A DNA stretch of 64,000 nucleotides. It comes from Paraburkholderia sp. BL21I4N1. GTDB taxonomy: Bacteria; Pseudomonadota; Gammaproteobacteria; Burkholderiales; Burkholderiaceae. Each line of letters starts with the position of its first letter. Position 1 is the stretch's first letter. Below the pieces are notes generated by a model. It was given only the letters and a program-made list of their open reading frames with translations. It made no database searches and was not told where the DNA came from. Below are positions 43,499 through 52,219 of the stretch, piece after piece. The stretch covers positions 930,001-994,000 of the forward strand of contig NZ_PVEN01000001.1 in the NCBI RefSeq assembly GCF_002973525.1, read 5' to 3'. Position numbers and translations under genes: made by a program.

Positions 43499-43705
43499 GG
43501 CGTAACTCCGTGCGTTTAATCGGGAAGGCTCACACGATAAGAAAATCGCGCCACGATTTGTAGATCCACGAATAACGCTATTTTTAGAGCCATGATAATG
43601 AACCTGACGTTCGCGGATACAGCCCACGGCGACGCCGACACACGGGTTCAGATCGGGTTCTCTACGCGGCAATCGCAACGAGTGTTGCGCATGGATCGAA
43701 CCGGC

Positions 43706-44497
43706 CTACCGCGCCGGCCCCTGGATCCGATCGATCTGCTCATTGAGCCGCGTAATCGAATTCGACAGAAACGTCGCCCTCGCGTCGAGCCGGCTAAGCA
43801 GCAACGTCACGACCAGAATGGCGATCGACAACGGAATGATCGCGAGCGCCAGCCACTGAGGTTTGATGCCGCCCGCCGCACCGCAAATCGAGCCGAGCGG
43901 AAAGTCCGCCGCGGCCATACCGGTGTAATGCATGCCTGCAATGGCAATGCCCATCACACAAGCCGCGCCAATGCGTTTGCGCATTAAACGGTTAGGCCCC
44001 GCGCCGCGCAGCGTATTGGCAAGCCAGAGCGCCGCCGTGGAGGCGGCGATCGCAATCAGAATCGATGCGGCGAAAATGGTGGGCTCGTACTGAATAGGCG
44101 GATTCATTTTCATCGCGACCATGCCGAGGTAGTGCATGCCGGAAATGCCGAGACCCATGAGCGTGCCGCCGGCGATTAAGCCCGACATTTTCAGGCGATC
44201 GAGCGTGACGACATGCAACGCGAACCACGAAACGAGAATGGCAATGACGAGCGAGTAACAGGTCACCGCGAAATCATAGCCAATTGGAATACTTAGGGAA
44301 AACGAGAGCATGCCGATAAAGTGCATCGACCAGATACCGATCCCCATGGCCAATGCGCCACCGGCCAGCCAGATATGCCGGGAACGTGAGTAGGCGAGTA
44401 AGGAAATACGGTCGGCGAGATCCAGTGCCGTATAGGACGCTAATGTCGCGACGACGAGCGAAAAGGCGACTAGGCCCAGGTTATAGCTGCTTTGCAT
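43706..44497 (-). CDS. MHYT domain membrane sensor without output domain
   Basis: 263 residues from ATG 44497. Three copies of the MHYT motif lie at helix ends: WSMHFIGML, SGMHYLGMV and AGMHYTGMA, in a seven-helix layout thought to bind copper and sense diatomic gases. Most MHYT proteins carry GGDEF, EAL or kinase domains; here only a short coiled coil (ARATFLSNSITRLNEQIDRIQ) follows, so an interacting partner is needed. Monocistronic. Confidence 0.88.
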   Translation of the reverse strand: MQSSYNLGLVAFSLVVATLASYTALDLADRISLLAYSRSRHIWLAGGALAMGIGIWSMHFIGMLSFSLSIPIGYDFAVTCYSLVIAILVSWFALHVVTLDRLKMSGLIAGGTLMGLGISGMHYLGMVAMKMNPPIQYEPTIFAASILIAIAASTAALWLANTLRGAGPNRLMRKRIGAACVMGIAIAGMHYTGMAAADFPLGSICGAAGGIKPQWLALAIIPLSIAILVVTLLLSRLDARATFLSNSITRLNEQIDRIQGPAR

Positions 44498-44846
44498 AGA
44501 TTGACGGCTTTCAGAAGAGCTCGACGAGTAATGGAGGACAACCTCGCAGGACTCTTCGTTGACGAAGAGCCTGACCCTGTACATCACGCTGGCCTGTGCG
44601 TTGATCGATTCGTTTATTTAGTGTCTTTGCCGTTGCCGCGGTGCAGCCGGCGTGCCGTTTATTTTGCTTCTGGTCGACGCGATATGGATTACGATAAAGC
44701 ACTCCTGAATCTAAAGCAAGTACGTCGGATGCCTGATTAAATAAGCACAGGTATTGGCACTGTGTGCCCGCTAATTTAATGCTCGATGCATTGTCGCAAT
44801 GCCGCCTCACTGACTTTCCATTTCATCGACCGTCGAGCAGGGCGGT
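44498..44846. other. Intergenic region without recognised gene
   Basis: 349 bp between the MHYT gene start and the 3' end of the next LysR gene. Short frames within have no protein-like composition. The 44700-44780 part is AT-richer. No clear terminator. Confidence 0.35.
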
Positions 44847-45752
44847 TTAGATTAAAGAGCCAGGTAAGTTCTCGATCCCCAGCTCTTTTAGCAACCAGCT
44901 TCTGAACGTGTCGAACGCCAGGTGATGATGCAGCCGTTTCGGGTACACCAGATAGTGACCCACATAAGGCACTTCCCGCGTGGTGCCGATCAGCGGAGAC
45001 ATCAGCGTCCCCTGATTCAATTCGCGCTCGGCGAGCAGCGTGGATTCGAGCACCACACCGAGCCCGCCGACGGCCGCGGCGATCGCCATCGAACTGCGAT
45101 CGAAGCGCAATCCATATTGATTCGGCGGCGTCAGCTGGTTGGCCTCGAACCATCCTTTCCATTGAAACAACTGAACGTCGCACTGAATCAGCGTGTGTTC
45201 GTACAGATCTTCCGGGCGCTGAATCTTCCGCGCGAGTTCCGGCGCGCAGAGCGGCGTCAGCTTCTCTAGCGCGAGCGGGATTTTTTCATAAGGCGACGGC
45301 TTGGGCTCGCCGTACACGATATCGAGGTCGAAGTCGTCGTCCTCGAAGCGTGCGTAATCGGTGCTCGCGGAAAAACGCAGGTCGATCCGGGGATTTTCTT
45401 TCACGAAGCCGGCGAGTCTCGGCAGCAGCCATTGCGTGGCGAAACTCGGGGCCGTGTGCAGGCGCAGCGGACTCGGCTCGTCGGTCGTGACGAGCGCGAG
45501 TCCGCGGCGCATCTCTTCCATGCCGCGCTGCACGTGTTCGAGCAGGATCGCGCCCTCGCGGGTCAGCGTCACCTCGCGCGTGCTGCGCTGAAACAGCCGC
45601 AACGCCACCGTTTCTTCCAGCTTACGAATGGAGTGGCTGACCGCGCTCGGCGACAGATCCAGCTCCTGCGCCGCCGTCGCGAACGACGCGGTGCGGCCGG
45701 CCGCCTCGAACACGCGCAGGAACGGCAGCGGTAACTTGCGAATCGGCTTCAT
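44847..45752 (-). CDS. LysR family regulator (GcvA-like) of the transketolase cluster
   Basis: 301 residues from ATG 45752. DNA-binding domain: KLPLPFLRVFEAAGRTASFATAAQELDLSPSAVSHSIRKLEETVALRLFQRSTREVTLTREGAILLEH; effector domain from PLRLHTAPSFATQWLLPRLAGFV. Divergent from the split transketolase operon across 183 bp, it is the obvious regulator of the 45.9-50.1 kb genes. Confidence 0.9.
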   Translation of the reverse strand: MKPIRKLPLPFLRVFEAAGRTASFATAAQELDLSPSAVSHSIRKLEETVALRLFQRSTREVTLTREGAILLEHVQRGMEEMRRGLALVTTDEPSPLRLHTAPSFATQWLLPRLAGFVKENPRIDLRFSASTDYARFEDDDFDLDIVYGEPKPSPYEKIPLALEKLTPLCAPELARKIQRPEDLYEHTLIQCDVQLFQWKGWFEANQLTPPNQYGLRFDRSSMAIAAAVGGLGVVLESTLLAERELNQGTLMSPLIGTTREVPYVGHYLVYPKRLHHHLAFDTFRSWLLKELGIENLPGSLI

Positions 45753-45935
45753 GCGTGAATTCCGTTCATGAATGGGTGCAATCTTTTCTTTTGTCAACCA
45801 GTTTTTCCCAATGATACGCTGGCTCTGCGTCGAACTGGTTTGCAACTGATGAATGAAAAGCATCTATTGCGAGCGAGTTAGTCGACTCGCCCGCCACGCC
45901 GGGCAGCGCATTCCGAAGACATCCAGGACGGAGAC

Positions 45936-46835
45936 ATGACAGCCATCACCGAAACACGGCGGCAGAGCGCCGCCACCCCCGCCGATTCCGACGCCACCTC
46001 CCACGCCGACCTCGCGCGTCACGCGTACCGGATCCGCCGCTTTGCGCTGCGCATGGGCGAAGTGCAGGGCCAGGGTTATATCGGCCAGGCACTAGGCCTC
46101 GCCGACGTGCTTGCCGTGGCGTTCTGCCATGCGATGAACCTGCGTCCTGGCGAACCCGAATGGGAAGGCCGGGATCGCTTTCTGCTGTCGCATGGGCACT
46201 ACGCGATCGCGCTGTACGCGGCGCTGATCGAAGCGGGTGTGATTGCCGAGGCGGAATTGGAAACCTACGGGTCCGACGACAGCCGTCTGCCCATGTCCGG
46301 CATGGCGAGCTATACCCCCGGCATGGAAATCTCGGGCGGCTCGCTGGGCCAGGGCTTGTGCATCGCGGTGGGCATGGCGCTCGGGCTGCGGCAGAAAGGC
46401 AATCCGGCGTGGGTCTTCAATTCGATGTCCGACGGCGAGCTCGACGAGGGCGCTACGTGGGAAGCCGCGATGTCCGCGGCGCATCACCAGCTCGGCAATC
46501 TGATCACGCTGGTGGATGTCAACCAGCAGCAGGCGGACGGCCCGTCGCAGCGCATTCTCGGTTTTGAGCCGCTGGCGGACAAATGGCGCGCGTTCGGCTG
46601 GCATGTGCAGCGCGTCGACGGCAACGATCTGGCCGCCGTCGTCGCCGCATTCGATCAGGCGCGCGACGTCAGCGAGCCGGTGCCGCGCGTGATCCTGTTC
46701 GACACGCTGATGGGCAAGGGCGTGCCGTTTCTGGAACAGCGCGAGAAAAACCACTTCATTCGCGTCGACCCGGACGAATGGCAGCAGGCCATCGCCGTGC
46801 TCGACGCAGCGCAACCCGCGGGAGACCGAGCATGA
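45936..46835 (+). CDS. Transketolase, N-terminal (TPP-binding) subunit
   Basis: 299 residues. The thiamine-diphosphate half is shown by GQGYIGQALGLADVLAVAFCHAMN, LSHGHYAIALYAALIEAG, and GSLGQGLCIAVGMALG followed by MSDGELDEGATWEAAMSAAHHQLGNLITLVDVNQQQADG, the GDG-N type TPP motif. The stop overlaps the next gene's start as ATGA, so both halves are made together. Split transketolases outside the Calvin or pentose cycle usually act on unusual ketose phosphates or ketoacids. Confidence 0.88.
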   Translation: MTAITETRRQSAATPADSDATSHADLARHAYRIRRFALRMGEVQGQGYIGQALGLADVLAVAFCHAMNLRPGEPEWEGRDRFLLSHGHYAIALYAALIEAGVIAEAELETYGSDDSRLPMSGMASYTPGMEISGGSLGQGLCIAVGMALGLRQKGNPAWVFNSMSDGELDEGATWEAAMSAAHHQLGNLITLVDVNQQQADGPSQRILGFEPLADKWRAFGWHVQRVDGNDLAAVVAAFDQARDVSEPVPRVILFDTLMGKGVPFLEQREKNHFIRVDPDEWQQAIAVLDAAQPAGDRA

Positions 46836-47830
46836 GCACCGTCATCAATAAACCCCGCCTGACGACCTCGGCGATGATTGCGTCGATCGCAGCGGAAGGC
46901 CAGCGCACCACGGCCGCGCCGTTCGGACACGCGCTCGTGGCGGAAGCGGCGAAGCGGCCGAATATCGTCGGCATGACGGCGGATCTGTCGAAGTACACCG
47001 ACCTGCACATTTTCGCCAACGAATACCCGCAGCGCCATTTCCAGATGGGCATGGCCGAACAGCTGCTGATGGGCGCCGCCGGCGGCATGGCGAAGGAAGG
47101 CTTCATTCCGTTCGCGACGACTTACGCGGTGTTCGCCACACGCCGCGCGTACGACTTCATCCACCAGGTGATCGCCGAGGAAAACCTCAACGTGAAGATC
47201 TGCGCGGCGCTGCCGGGCCTGACGACGGGTTACGGTCCGAGCCACCAGGCCACCGAAGACATCGCACTGATGCGCGGCATTCCGGGGCTGACGATCGTCG
47301 ATTCGTGCGATGCGCTCGATACCGAACAGGCGGTCGCCGCGATCGCCGCGCACGATGGCCCGGTGTATATGCGTCTGCTGCGCGGCAAGGTGCCGCTGGT
47401 GCTCGACGAATACGACTACCAGTTCGAACTCGGCAAGGCGAAGCTGCTGCGCGATGGGAAGGACGTGCTGATCATCTCGTCGGGGATCATGACGATGCGC
47501 GCGCTCGAAGCCGCGCAAGCGCTCGGCGACGGCGCTGCCGATGTCGCCGTGCTGCACGTGCCCACCATCAAACCGCTCGACGAAGCGACCATCGTCGAAG
47601 CGTGCCGGCGCTCGGGGCGCCTCGTGATCGTCGCGGAGAATCACAGCTGTGTCGGCGGACTTGGGGAAGCCGTCGCCACGGCGCTGATGCGCGCGCGCGT
47701 GCAGCCCGTATTCCGGCAGGTCGCCCTGCCGGATCGGTTTCTCGCGGCGGGCGCGTTGCCCACGCTGCACGACCGGTACGGCATCTCGACGTCGTCGCTG
47801 GTGGGCAGCATCAAACAATGGTTGGCGTGA
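46832..47830 (+). CDS. Transketolase, C-terminal (pyrimidine-binding) subunit
   Basis: 332 residues from ATG 46832. PNIVGMTADLSKYTDLHIFANEYPQRHFQMGMAEQLLMGAAGGMAKEGFIPFATTYAVFATRRAYDFI is the transketolase central domain; Glu in MGMAEQ is the TPP-activating acid. The C-terminal domain (DVLIISSGIMTMRALEAAQAL, VIVAENHSCVGGLGEAVATAL) completes it. Forms the active enzyme with the preceding subunit, probably as a heterotetramer. Confidence 0.88.
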   Translation: MSTVINKPRLTTSAMIASIAAEGQRTTAAPFGHALVAEAAKRPNIVGMTADLSKYTDLHIFANEYPQRHFQMGMAEQLLMGAAGGMAKEGFIPFATTYAVFATRRAYDFIHQVIAEENLNVKICAALPGLTTGYGPSHQATEDIALMRGIPGLTIVDSCDALDTEQAVAAIAAHDGPVYMRLLRGKVPLVLDEYDYQFELGKAKLLRDGKDVLIISSGIMTMRALEAAQALGDGAADVAVLHVPTIKPLDEATIVEACRRSGRLVIVAENHSCVGGLGEAVATALMRARVQPVFRQVALPDRFLAAGALPTLHDRYGISTSSLVGSIKQWLA

Positions 47831-47840
47831 GGAGACCACG

Positions 47841-48686
47841 ATGAACGTGACCTTTGTGGGAGTCGGCGCGATCGGCTTGCCGATGGCGCTGCGCATTCAG
47901 CAGGCCGGGCATGCGGTGACCGGCGTGGATGTGTTCGGCCGCGCGCGTGACAACGCGCAGACGAGCGGGATCGATGCGGTCGCCAGTTTCGGCGCGGCGC
48001 CGGCGGCGGAGATTGTCGTCGTGATGGTCGCCACGCCGGAGCATCTGTCGACACTAGTCGACGAGGCCGTCGGTGCGGTGAAGGGCCAGACGTGGGTGAT
48101 CATGTCCACGGTCGGTCCCGCGAGTGTGCGCGAGCAGGGCGCGCGTTTACGCGAAGCCGGCGCGCGCGTGGTCGATGCGCCCGTGACGGGCGGCGTCGCG
48201 CGGGCGAAAACCGGCATGCTGGTGATTTTCGCGGCCGGCGAGCGGCAGGACCTCGACAGCGTGCGGCTGGTGCTGGACGCCATGGGCAACGTGCAGGTGA
48301 CGGGCCCGCAACTCGGTGACGGGCAAAGCATCAAGGTCGTGAATCAGCATCTGTGTTCGGTGCATATCGTGGCCGCCGCCGAAGCGCTGAACCTTGCCGG
48401 CGCGCTCGGACTCGATCCGGCCGCCGTGCTGAAGCTGATCGAGAAAGGCGCGGCGGGGTCGTGGATGCTGTCGGATCGCGGCCCGCGCATGGTGGCGGGC
48501 ACCGACGTCGAGGTGACCAGCGCGATCAATATTTTCGTTAAGGACAGCGGGTTGGTGAATGAGGCCGCCGCGCAATGCGGCGCCGACGTGCCGCTGCTGA
48601 GAATTGCGCACGAGCGCTATCAGCAGGCCGCCGACGCGGGATTGGGATTGCGCGACGACAGCCGGGTGATCGAAACCTGGCGGTGA
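47841..48686 (+). CDS. 3-hydroxyisobutyrate dehydrogenase-like NAD(P)-dependent oxidoreductase
   Basis: 281 residues. Rossmann motif TFVGVGAIGLPMALRIQQAGH, substrate motif DAPVTGGVARAKTGMLVIFAAG, and the catalytic Lys in GDGQSIKVVNQHLCSVHIVAAAEALNLA define the beta-hydroxyacid dehydrogenase family (tartronate semialdehyde reductase, GarR, LtnD relatives). It starts ten bases after the transketolase gene with GAGGAGACCACG upstream and so oxidises or reduces a pathway intermediate there. Substrate unknown. Confidence 0.87.
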   Translation: MNVTFVGVGAIGLPMALRIQQAGHAVTGVDVFGRARDNAQTSGIDAVASFGAAPAAEIVVVMVATPEHLSTLVDEAVGAVKGQTWVIMSTVGPASVREQGARLREAGARVVDAPVTGGVARAKTGMLVIFAAGERQDLDSVRLVLDAMGNVQVTGPQLGDGQSIKVVNQHLCSVHIVAAAEALNLAGALGLDPAAVLKLIEKGAAGSWMLSDRGPRMVAGTDVEVTSAINIFVKDSGLVNEAAAQCGADVPLLRIAHERYQQAADAGLGLRDDSRVIETWR

Positions 48687-48762
48687 CGTGCGGTTTCAAC
48701 CCGGCCTCAGCCGGAGCCTCAGTGCGATATTCACCTACTAAAACGATTCGGAGACACAAACC

Positions 48763-50088
48763 ATGAGTACCTCATCCGCGACACTTCCTGCCAAGGACAA
48801 TCCGATCAAGGTGTCCTTTGCATCGATGATCGGCTCGGCGGTGGAGAGCTACGACTTCTTCATCTACGGCACTGCCGCCGCCGGCTGGTTCGGCAAGATC
48901 TTCTTTCATACGAACGAGCCGATCGTCGGCATCATGGCGGCGTTCGCGACGCTGGCGGTCGGCTTTCTGATGCGGCCGTTCGGCGGTTATCTGGCAGGGC
49001 ACTATGGCGATCGTCTGGGGCGCAAGACGGTGTTGTTCTGGTCGCTGCTCGCCATGGGCGCCGCGACCGTGCTGATCGGCGCGCTGCCCACCTACGATCA
49101 GGTCGGCGTATTAGCACCCGTGCTGCTGATTCTGCTGCGCATGGTGCAGGGCATCGGCTTCGGCGCGGAATGGGGCGGCGCGGTTCTGATGGCGTGCGAG
49201 CATGCGCCGGCCAAACGTCGCGGGTTCTTCGGCGCGGTGCCGCAAGTGGGAATTCCGTTGGGCCTGCTGCTGGCCAACGGGGCGTTTCTGCTGTCGTCGA
49301 CGCTGTTCGAAGGCAACTGGGTCTGGCGTGCGCCGTTTCTGGTGTCGTTCGTTATGGTGGCGATCGGCCTCTTTATCCGCTTGAGCGTCAAGGAGTCGCC
49401 CGCATTCGAGGCGATCAAGGCCAGCGACACGATCGTCAAACAGCCCGCGCTGCAGGTGATCCGCAGCGACTGGCGCATGATCCTGAAGATCATCGGCCTG
49501 CGTCTCGCGGAAACGGGCGGCTACTACATTACCACCAGTTTCATGCTGTCGTACGTGATCCTGGCGCATGTGTCCGCCAAGGAGAACGTGTTGTGGGGGA
49601 CGATGATCGGCTCGGCGCTCGGTCTCGGCAGTCATCTGTTTTACGGCATGCTGAGCGACCGGTTAGGGCGGCGTCCGCTGTTCCTGTTCGGCGCCCTTTT
49701 CACCGTGGTGTTCGGCATGCCGATGTTCATGCTCGTCAATACCGGTGCGGCCATCATGGTCATCACGGCGGTGACGCTGTCGCTGCTGTTCAGCCACGAT
49801 CCGATCTTCGCGGTCGAATCGAGCTGGTTCTCCGAGCAATTTCCGGCGAACGTGCGGTCGTCGGGGATCTCGCTGGGTTATAACGGGGCGTCGGTCGTTG
49901 CGGGCTTGCTGCCGTTCGTCGCTACCGGACTGTATGGCGTGGTCGGATGGATGGGACCGGCCGTGATGTTCTCGCTGCTCGGCATTATCTCCAGCCTGTG
50001 CGCGCTGTCCATGCGCGAAACCGCGCCGGCCGTGCTCGAAAAACGCTCCGACATGCCGATGAGCCGCCATAAGGTGGGCACGCGCTGA
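48763..50088 (+). CDS. MFS transporter, metabolite:H+ symporter (MHS) family
   Basis: 441 residues, 12 membrane helices. NPIKVSFASMIGSAVESYDFFIYGTAAAGWFGKIFF, then FLMRPFGGYLAGHYGDRLGRKTVLFWSLL, GIGFGAEWGGAVLMACEHAPAKRRGFFGAVPQVGIPLG and SWFSEQFPANVRSSGISLGYN are MHS signatures (ShiA, KgtP, ProP relatives). Last gene of the transketolase cluster; probably imports its organic acid or polyol substrate. A hairpin follows at 50105. Confidence 0.9.
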   Translation: MSTSSATLPAKDNPIKVSFASMIGSAVESYDFFIYGTAAAGWFGKIFFHTNEPIVGIMAAFATLAVGFLMRPFGGYLAGHYGDRLGRKTVLFWSLLAMGAATVLIGALPTYDQVGVLAPVLLILLRMVQGIGFGAEWGGAVLMACEHAPAKRRGFFGAVPQVGIPLGLLLANGAFLLSSTLFEGNWVWRAPFLVSFVMVAIGLFIRLSVKESPAFEAIKASDTIVKQPALQVIRSDWRMILKIIGLRLAETGGYYITTSFMLSYVILAHVSAKENVLWGTMIGSALGLGSHLFYGMLSDRLGRRPLFLFGALFTVVFGMPMFMLVNTGAAIMVITAVTLSLLFSHDPIFAVESSWFSEQFPANVRSSGISLGYNGASVVAGLLPFVATGLYGVVGWMGPAVMFSLLGIISSLCALSMRETAPAVLEKRSDMPMSRHKVGTR

Positions 50089-50104
50089 GCAGTGGCGTGT
50101 CGAT

Positions 50105-50138
50105 GGGCTGAGGCAGGTCAGGTAGACTTTCTCAGCCC
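50105..50138 (+). terminator. Possible hairpin terminator
   Basis: GGGCTGAG (50105-50112) and CTCAGCCC (50131-50138) pair over an 18-base loop between the MHS transporter and the next gene. No U-tract, so weak. Confidence 0.35.
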
Positions 50139-50155
50139 CGACTCCCGCCACGCTC

Positions 50156-50959
50156 ATGGATACTCAACTGATCATCATCTGCGCGCTCACGTTCGTCATT
50201 CACGTTATCGCGACGTTGGCGTACGCCGTTCGGATCGCCGGGGTTCGTACACGGCGGATTGCTGTTTCGTTCGCTTTGTTCGGCGTCATCGCGCTGGTCT
50301 CGCGCACGGCGAACTCGTTCCAGGGGCCGTTTCTGGCAAAGCGGGTCGAAGAAGATCTCGCCCATCACGTGCAGGCCGGCATGCTCGGGGACTTCCGGCT
50401 TTTCCTGTTGGCGGCCACCCTTGCCACGGTCGTCGGGGCGTTTCTCATTCCCACCTTTCAGCGCTATTTCAGCCGCGCAGTAGTCCATTTCCAGGTGCAT
50501 CGGTCGATTCCGCGGCTGGCGCTGCATGCGTTCAGTCGTGGCGGAATCGCGTACATTCGCGGCGGTGCCCGCCTGCCCGCGCGAGAAAACGTAACTCAAT
50601 TGACGTCCGATGCCGGTGTGTCGTGGAAAGTCATCATGCTGAACGTCGTTGCCATGTCGCTCTGGACGGTCGGCGTTTTCGCGTCGCTCTACGCGGGGTT
50701 GTTGAAACCGGAGTTGCGTGTGACCTGTGCGAATCTTTCTTCGGTCATCAATGGATTCGCGACGATCGTGCTGACTGTCATCATCGACCCGCAAATATCG
50801 GTCATGACGGACGACGTCATGGAAGGGCGCGTCACGGAAAATCGATTCCGGCGCGCGATCACCACGCTGATCGGCGCGCGAGTCGTGGGAACCTTGCTCG
50901 CGCAATTGATGCTGGTGCCGGCTGCGTTTCTGATTGTGCGTGTGGCCGAGGTGATTTGA
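50156..50959 (+). CDS. Amj family (DUF2837) lipid II flippase-like membrane protein
   Basis: 267 residues with six membrane helices. IICALTFVIHVIATLAYAVRIAGVRTRRIAVSFALFGVIALVSRTANSFQGPFLAKRVE and NVVAMSLWTVGVFASLYAGLLKPELRVTCANLSSVINGFATIVLTVIIDPQISVMTDDVMEGRVTE are the Amj pattern. In Bacillus Amj is the alternate lipid II flippase that can replace MurJ. In a beta-proteobacterium with MurJ expected elsewhere it may be a reserve or serve another polyprenyl-linked substrate. Monocistronic. Confidence 0.8.
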   Translation: MDTQLIIICALTFVIHVIATLAYAVRIAGVRTRRIAVSFALFGVIALVSRTANSFQGPFLAKRVEEDLAHHVQAGMLGDFRLFLLAATLATVVGAFLIPTFQRYFSRAVVHFQVHRSIPRLALHAFSRGGIAYIRGGARLPARENVTQLTSDAGVSWKVIMLNVVAMSLWTVGVFASLYAGLLKPELRVTCANLSSVINGFATIVLTVIIDPQISVMTDDVMEGRVTENRFRRAITTLIGARVVGTLLAQLMLVPAAFLIVRVAEVI

Positions 50960-51114
50960 TAGAAAATTTCCACCTGCACGAACACGACCTCATGATCCGC
51001 CGCATTGACCGACACAGTTGAAGCCGCCAGTCGGCCCGTCATCGCGCAAGAACGATCAAATGAGCCGTCTGCCGATATCGTATATTCCCGTCGGACACTT
51101 ATTCTGGGAGCGGT

Positions 51115-51966
51115 ATGAATGCGGTTACAAAGGCGCTCTGGTTCATTGAAATCGAACTCGGCGACGAACTCACGCTCGAGCGAATTTCATCGACTTGCGG
51201 CATGTCGCGCTTCGGTCTTTCACGCCTCTTCTCGATGAGTACGGGTTGGCCTGTCATGCGCTACGTCCGTGCACGGCGGCTGACGCGCGCCGCACACTCG
51301 TTGACGCAGGGCGCACCGCACATTCTCGGCGTGGCGATCGACGCTGGATATGGTTCGCACGAGGCATTCACGCGCGCCTTTCACGATCTGTTCGGCGTTA
51401 CGCCTGAACAGGTGCGGACACGGCGCGATCTCGATGGTCTTTCTCTGGTGGAACCGCTACGTATGAAAGAGACGAAACTGACCGATATTGCCGAGCCGCG
51501 CTTCGAAATGAGCGAGAGGCTTCTGATCGCCGGCATGGGCGGCCGGTTCACATTCGAAACCAACGAAGGCATTCCGGCGCTTTGGCAGACTTTCAATCCC
51601 TACATGGGGAACCTGCCCGACCAGGTGGGTTACGTGACTTACGGCGTGTGCTGCAATGCGGATGGAGAGGGTGGATTCGACTACATTGCGGGCGTGCAGG
51701 TGAGAAGCCGGGACCGCTTGCCCGACTCGTTCCGTTGCGTGGAAATCGAACCACGGCGTTACGCGGTTTTTGAGCACAAGGGGCACATCTCCACCTTGCA
51801 CGAGACGGTTCACAGCATCTGGAATAAATGGCTGCCAGCGTCGGGCATGGAGGCCGCGGAAGCGCCCGAGTTCGAGCGCTATAGCGAGGACTTCGATCCC
51901 TGTGCCGGGACCGGCACGCTGGAGATCTGGTTGCCGGTCAAGGACGGTGCGCGTCGGTCTGACTGA
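51115..51966 (+). CDS. AraC family regulator with GyrI-like ligand domain
   Basis: 283 residues. Two helix-turn-helices in residues 1-105: ALWFIEIELGDELTLERISSTCGMSRFGLSRLFSMSTGWPVMRYVRARRLTRAAHSL and GVAIDAGYGSHEAFTRAFHDLFGVTPEQVR. Residues 120-275 form a GyrI/Rob-like (SOUL-related) domain ending FEDFDPCAGTGTLEIWLPV in form. Rob/SoxS-like architecture suggests response to hydrophobic effectors. CTGGGAGCGGT precedes the ATG. Confidence 0.9.
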   Translation: MNAVTKALWFIEIELGDELTLERISSTCGMSRFGLSRLFSMSTGWPVMRYVRARRLTRAAHSLTQGAPHILGVAIDAGYGSHEAFTRAFHDLFGVTPEQVRTRRDLDGLSLVEPLRMKETKLTDIAEPRFEMSERLLIAGMGGRFTFETNEGIPALWQTFNPYMGNLPDQVGYVTYGVCCNADGEGGFDYIAGVQVRSRDRLPDSFRCVEIEPRRYAVFEHKGHISTLHETVHSIWNKWLPASGMEAAEAPEFERYSEDFDPCAGTGTLEIWLPVKDGARRSD

Positions 51967-52033
51967 TCGCGAAAGTACTGCGACACCTCGGCAAGCACAC
52001 ACAGAACCTTTTTAATGTGCCACTATAAGCAAT

Positions 52034-52111
52034 ATGGAACCCCGTAACGTCCCGAGCAAGTCTCATCATCACGGTCGCATTGCACTGCGCCGTGGTTCGT
52101 TACGTCCATAG
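52034..52111 (+). CDS. Histidine leader peptide of an attenuator
   Basis: A 25-codon frame from ATG to TAG containing three consecutive His codons (CAT CAT CAC at 52064-52072, in SKSHHHGR), Arg-rich after that. It is followed by alternative hairpins (52087-52161 and 52155-52175) and a HisRS-like gene. The layout is that of a transcription attenuator sensing charged tRNA-His: a ribosome stalled on the His codons leaves 52087 onward free, while one reaching the stop covers it. No strong Shine-Dalgarno is visible; TTTAAT at 52011 and TATAAG at 52024 are possible -10 elements, leaving a very short 5' leader. Confidence 0.7.
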   Translation: MEPRNVPSKSHHHGRIALRRGSLRP

Positions 52112-52161
52112 CAAGGAACGCGGGATTTCGACTCCCTTCCCTGCACGTACAACCAAGGCGC
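52087..52161 (+). promoter_or_regulatory. Antiterminator hairpin of the His attenuator
   Basis: GCGCCGTGGTT (52087-52097) pairs with AACCAAGGCGC (52151-52161) with ten of eleven bases matched, and ACGT (52102-52105) with ACGT (52145-52148) extends the stem. The 3' arm includes seven of the eight bases of the terminator's 5' arm, so the two structures exclude each other. The 5' arm starts 15 bases after the last His codon, within the leader reading frame. Confidence 0.7.
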
Positions 52162-52182
52162 CCCTCAGGCGCCTTTTTTATT
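52155..52182 (+). terminator. Attenuator terminator upstream of the HisRS-like gene
   Basis: AAGGCGCC (52155-52162) and GGCGCCTT (52168-52175) make a perfect 8-bp stem with CCTCA loop, followed by TTTTTATTTT, a textbook Rho-independent terminator. It lies 38 bases before the ATG at 52220, so it would stop transcription ahead of that gene unless the antiterminator forms. Confidence 0.85.
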
Positions 52183-52219
52183 TTCAGCACCACCACACCA
52201 CTAGATCAGAGAGGTTTTC

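Noticed and set aside
52111..52154. tRNA-like T-arm (GGGATTTCGACTCCC followed by ACCA) upstream of the HisRS-like gene
   Set aside because: The stem mismatches next to the loop and no D-arm, anticodon arm or acceptor partner can be built. The bases are better explained as part of the attenuator.
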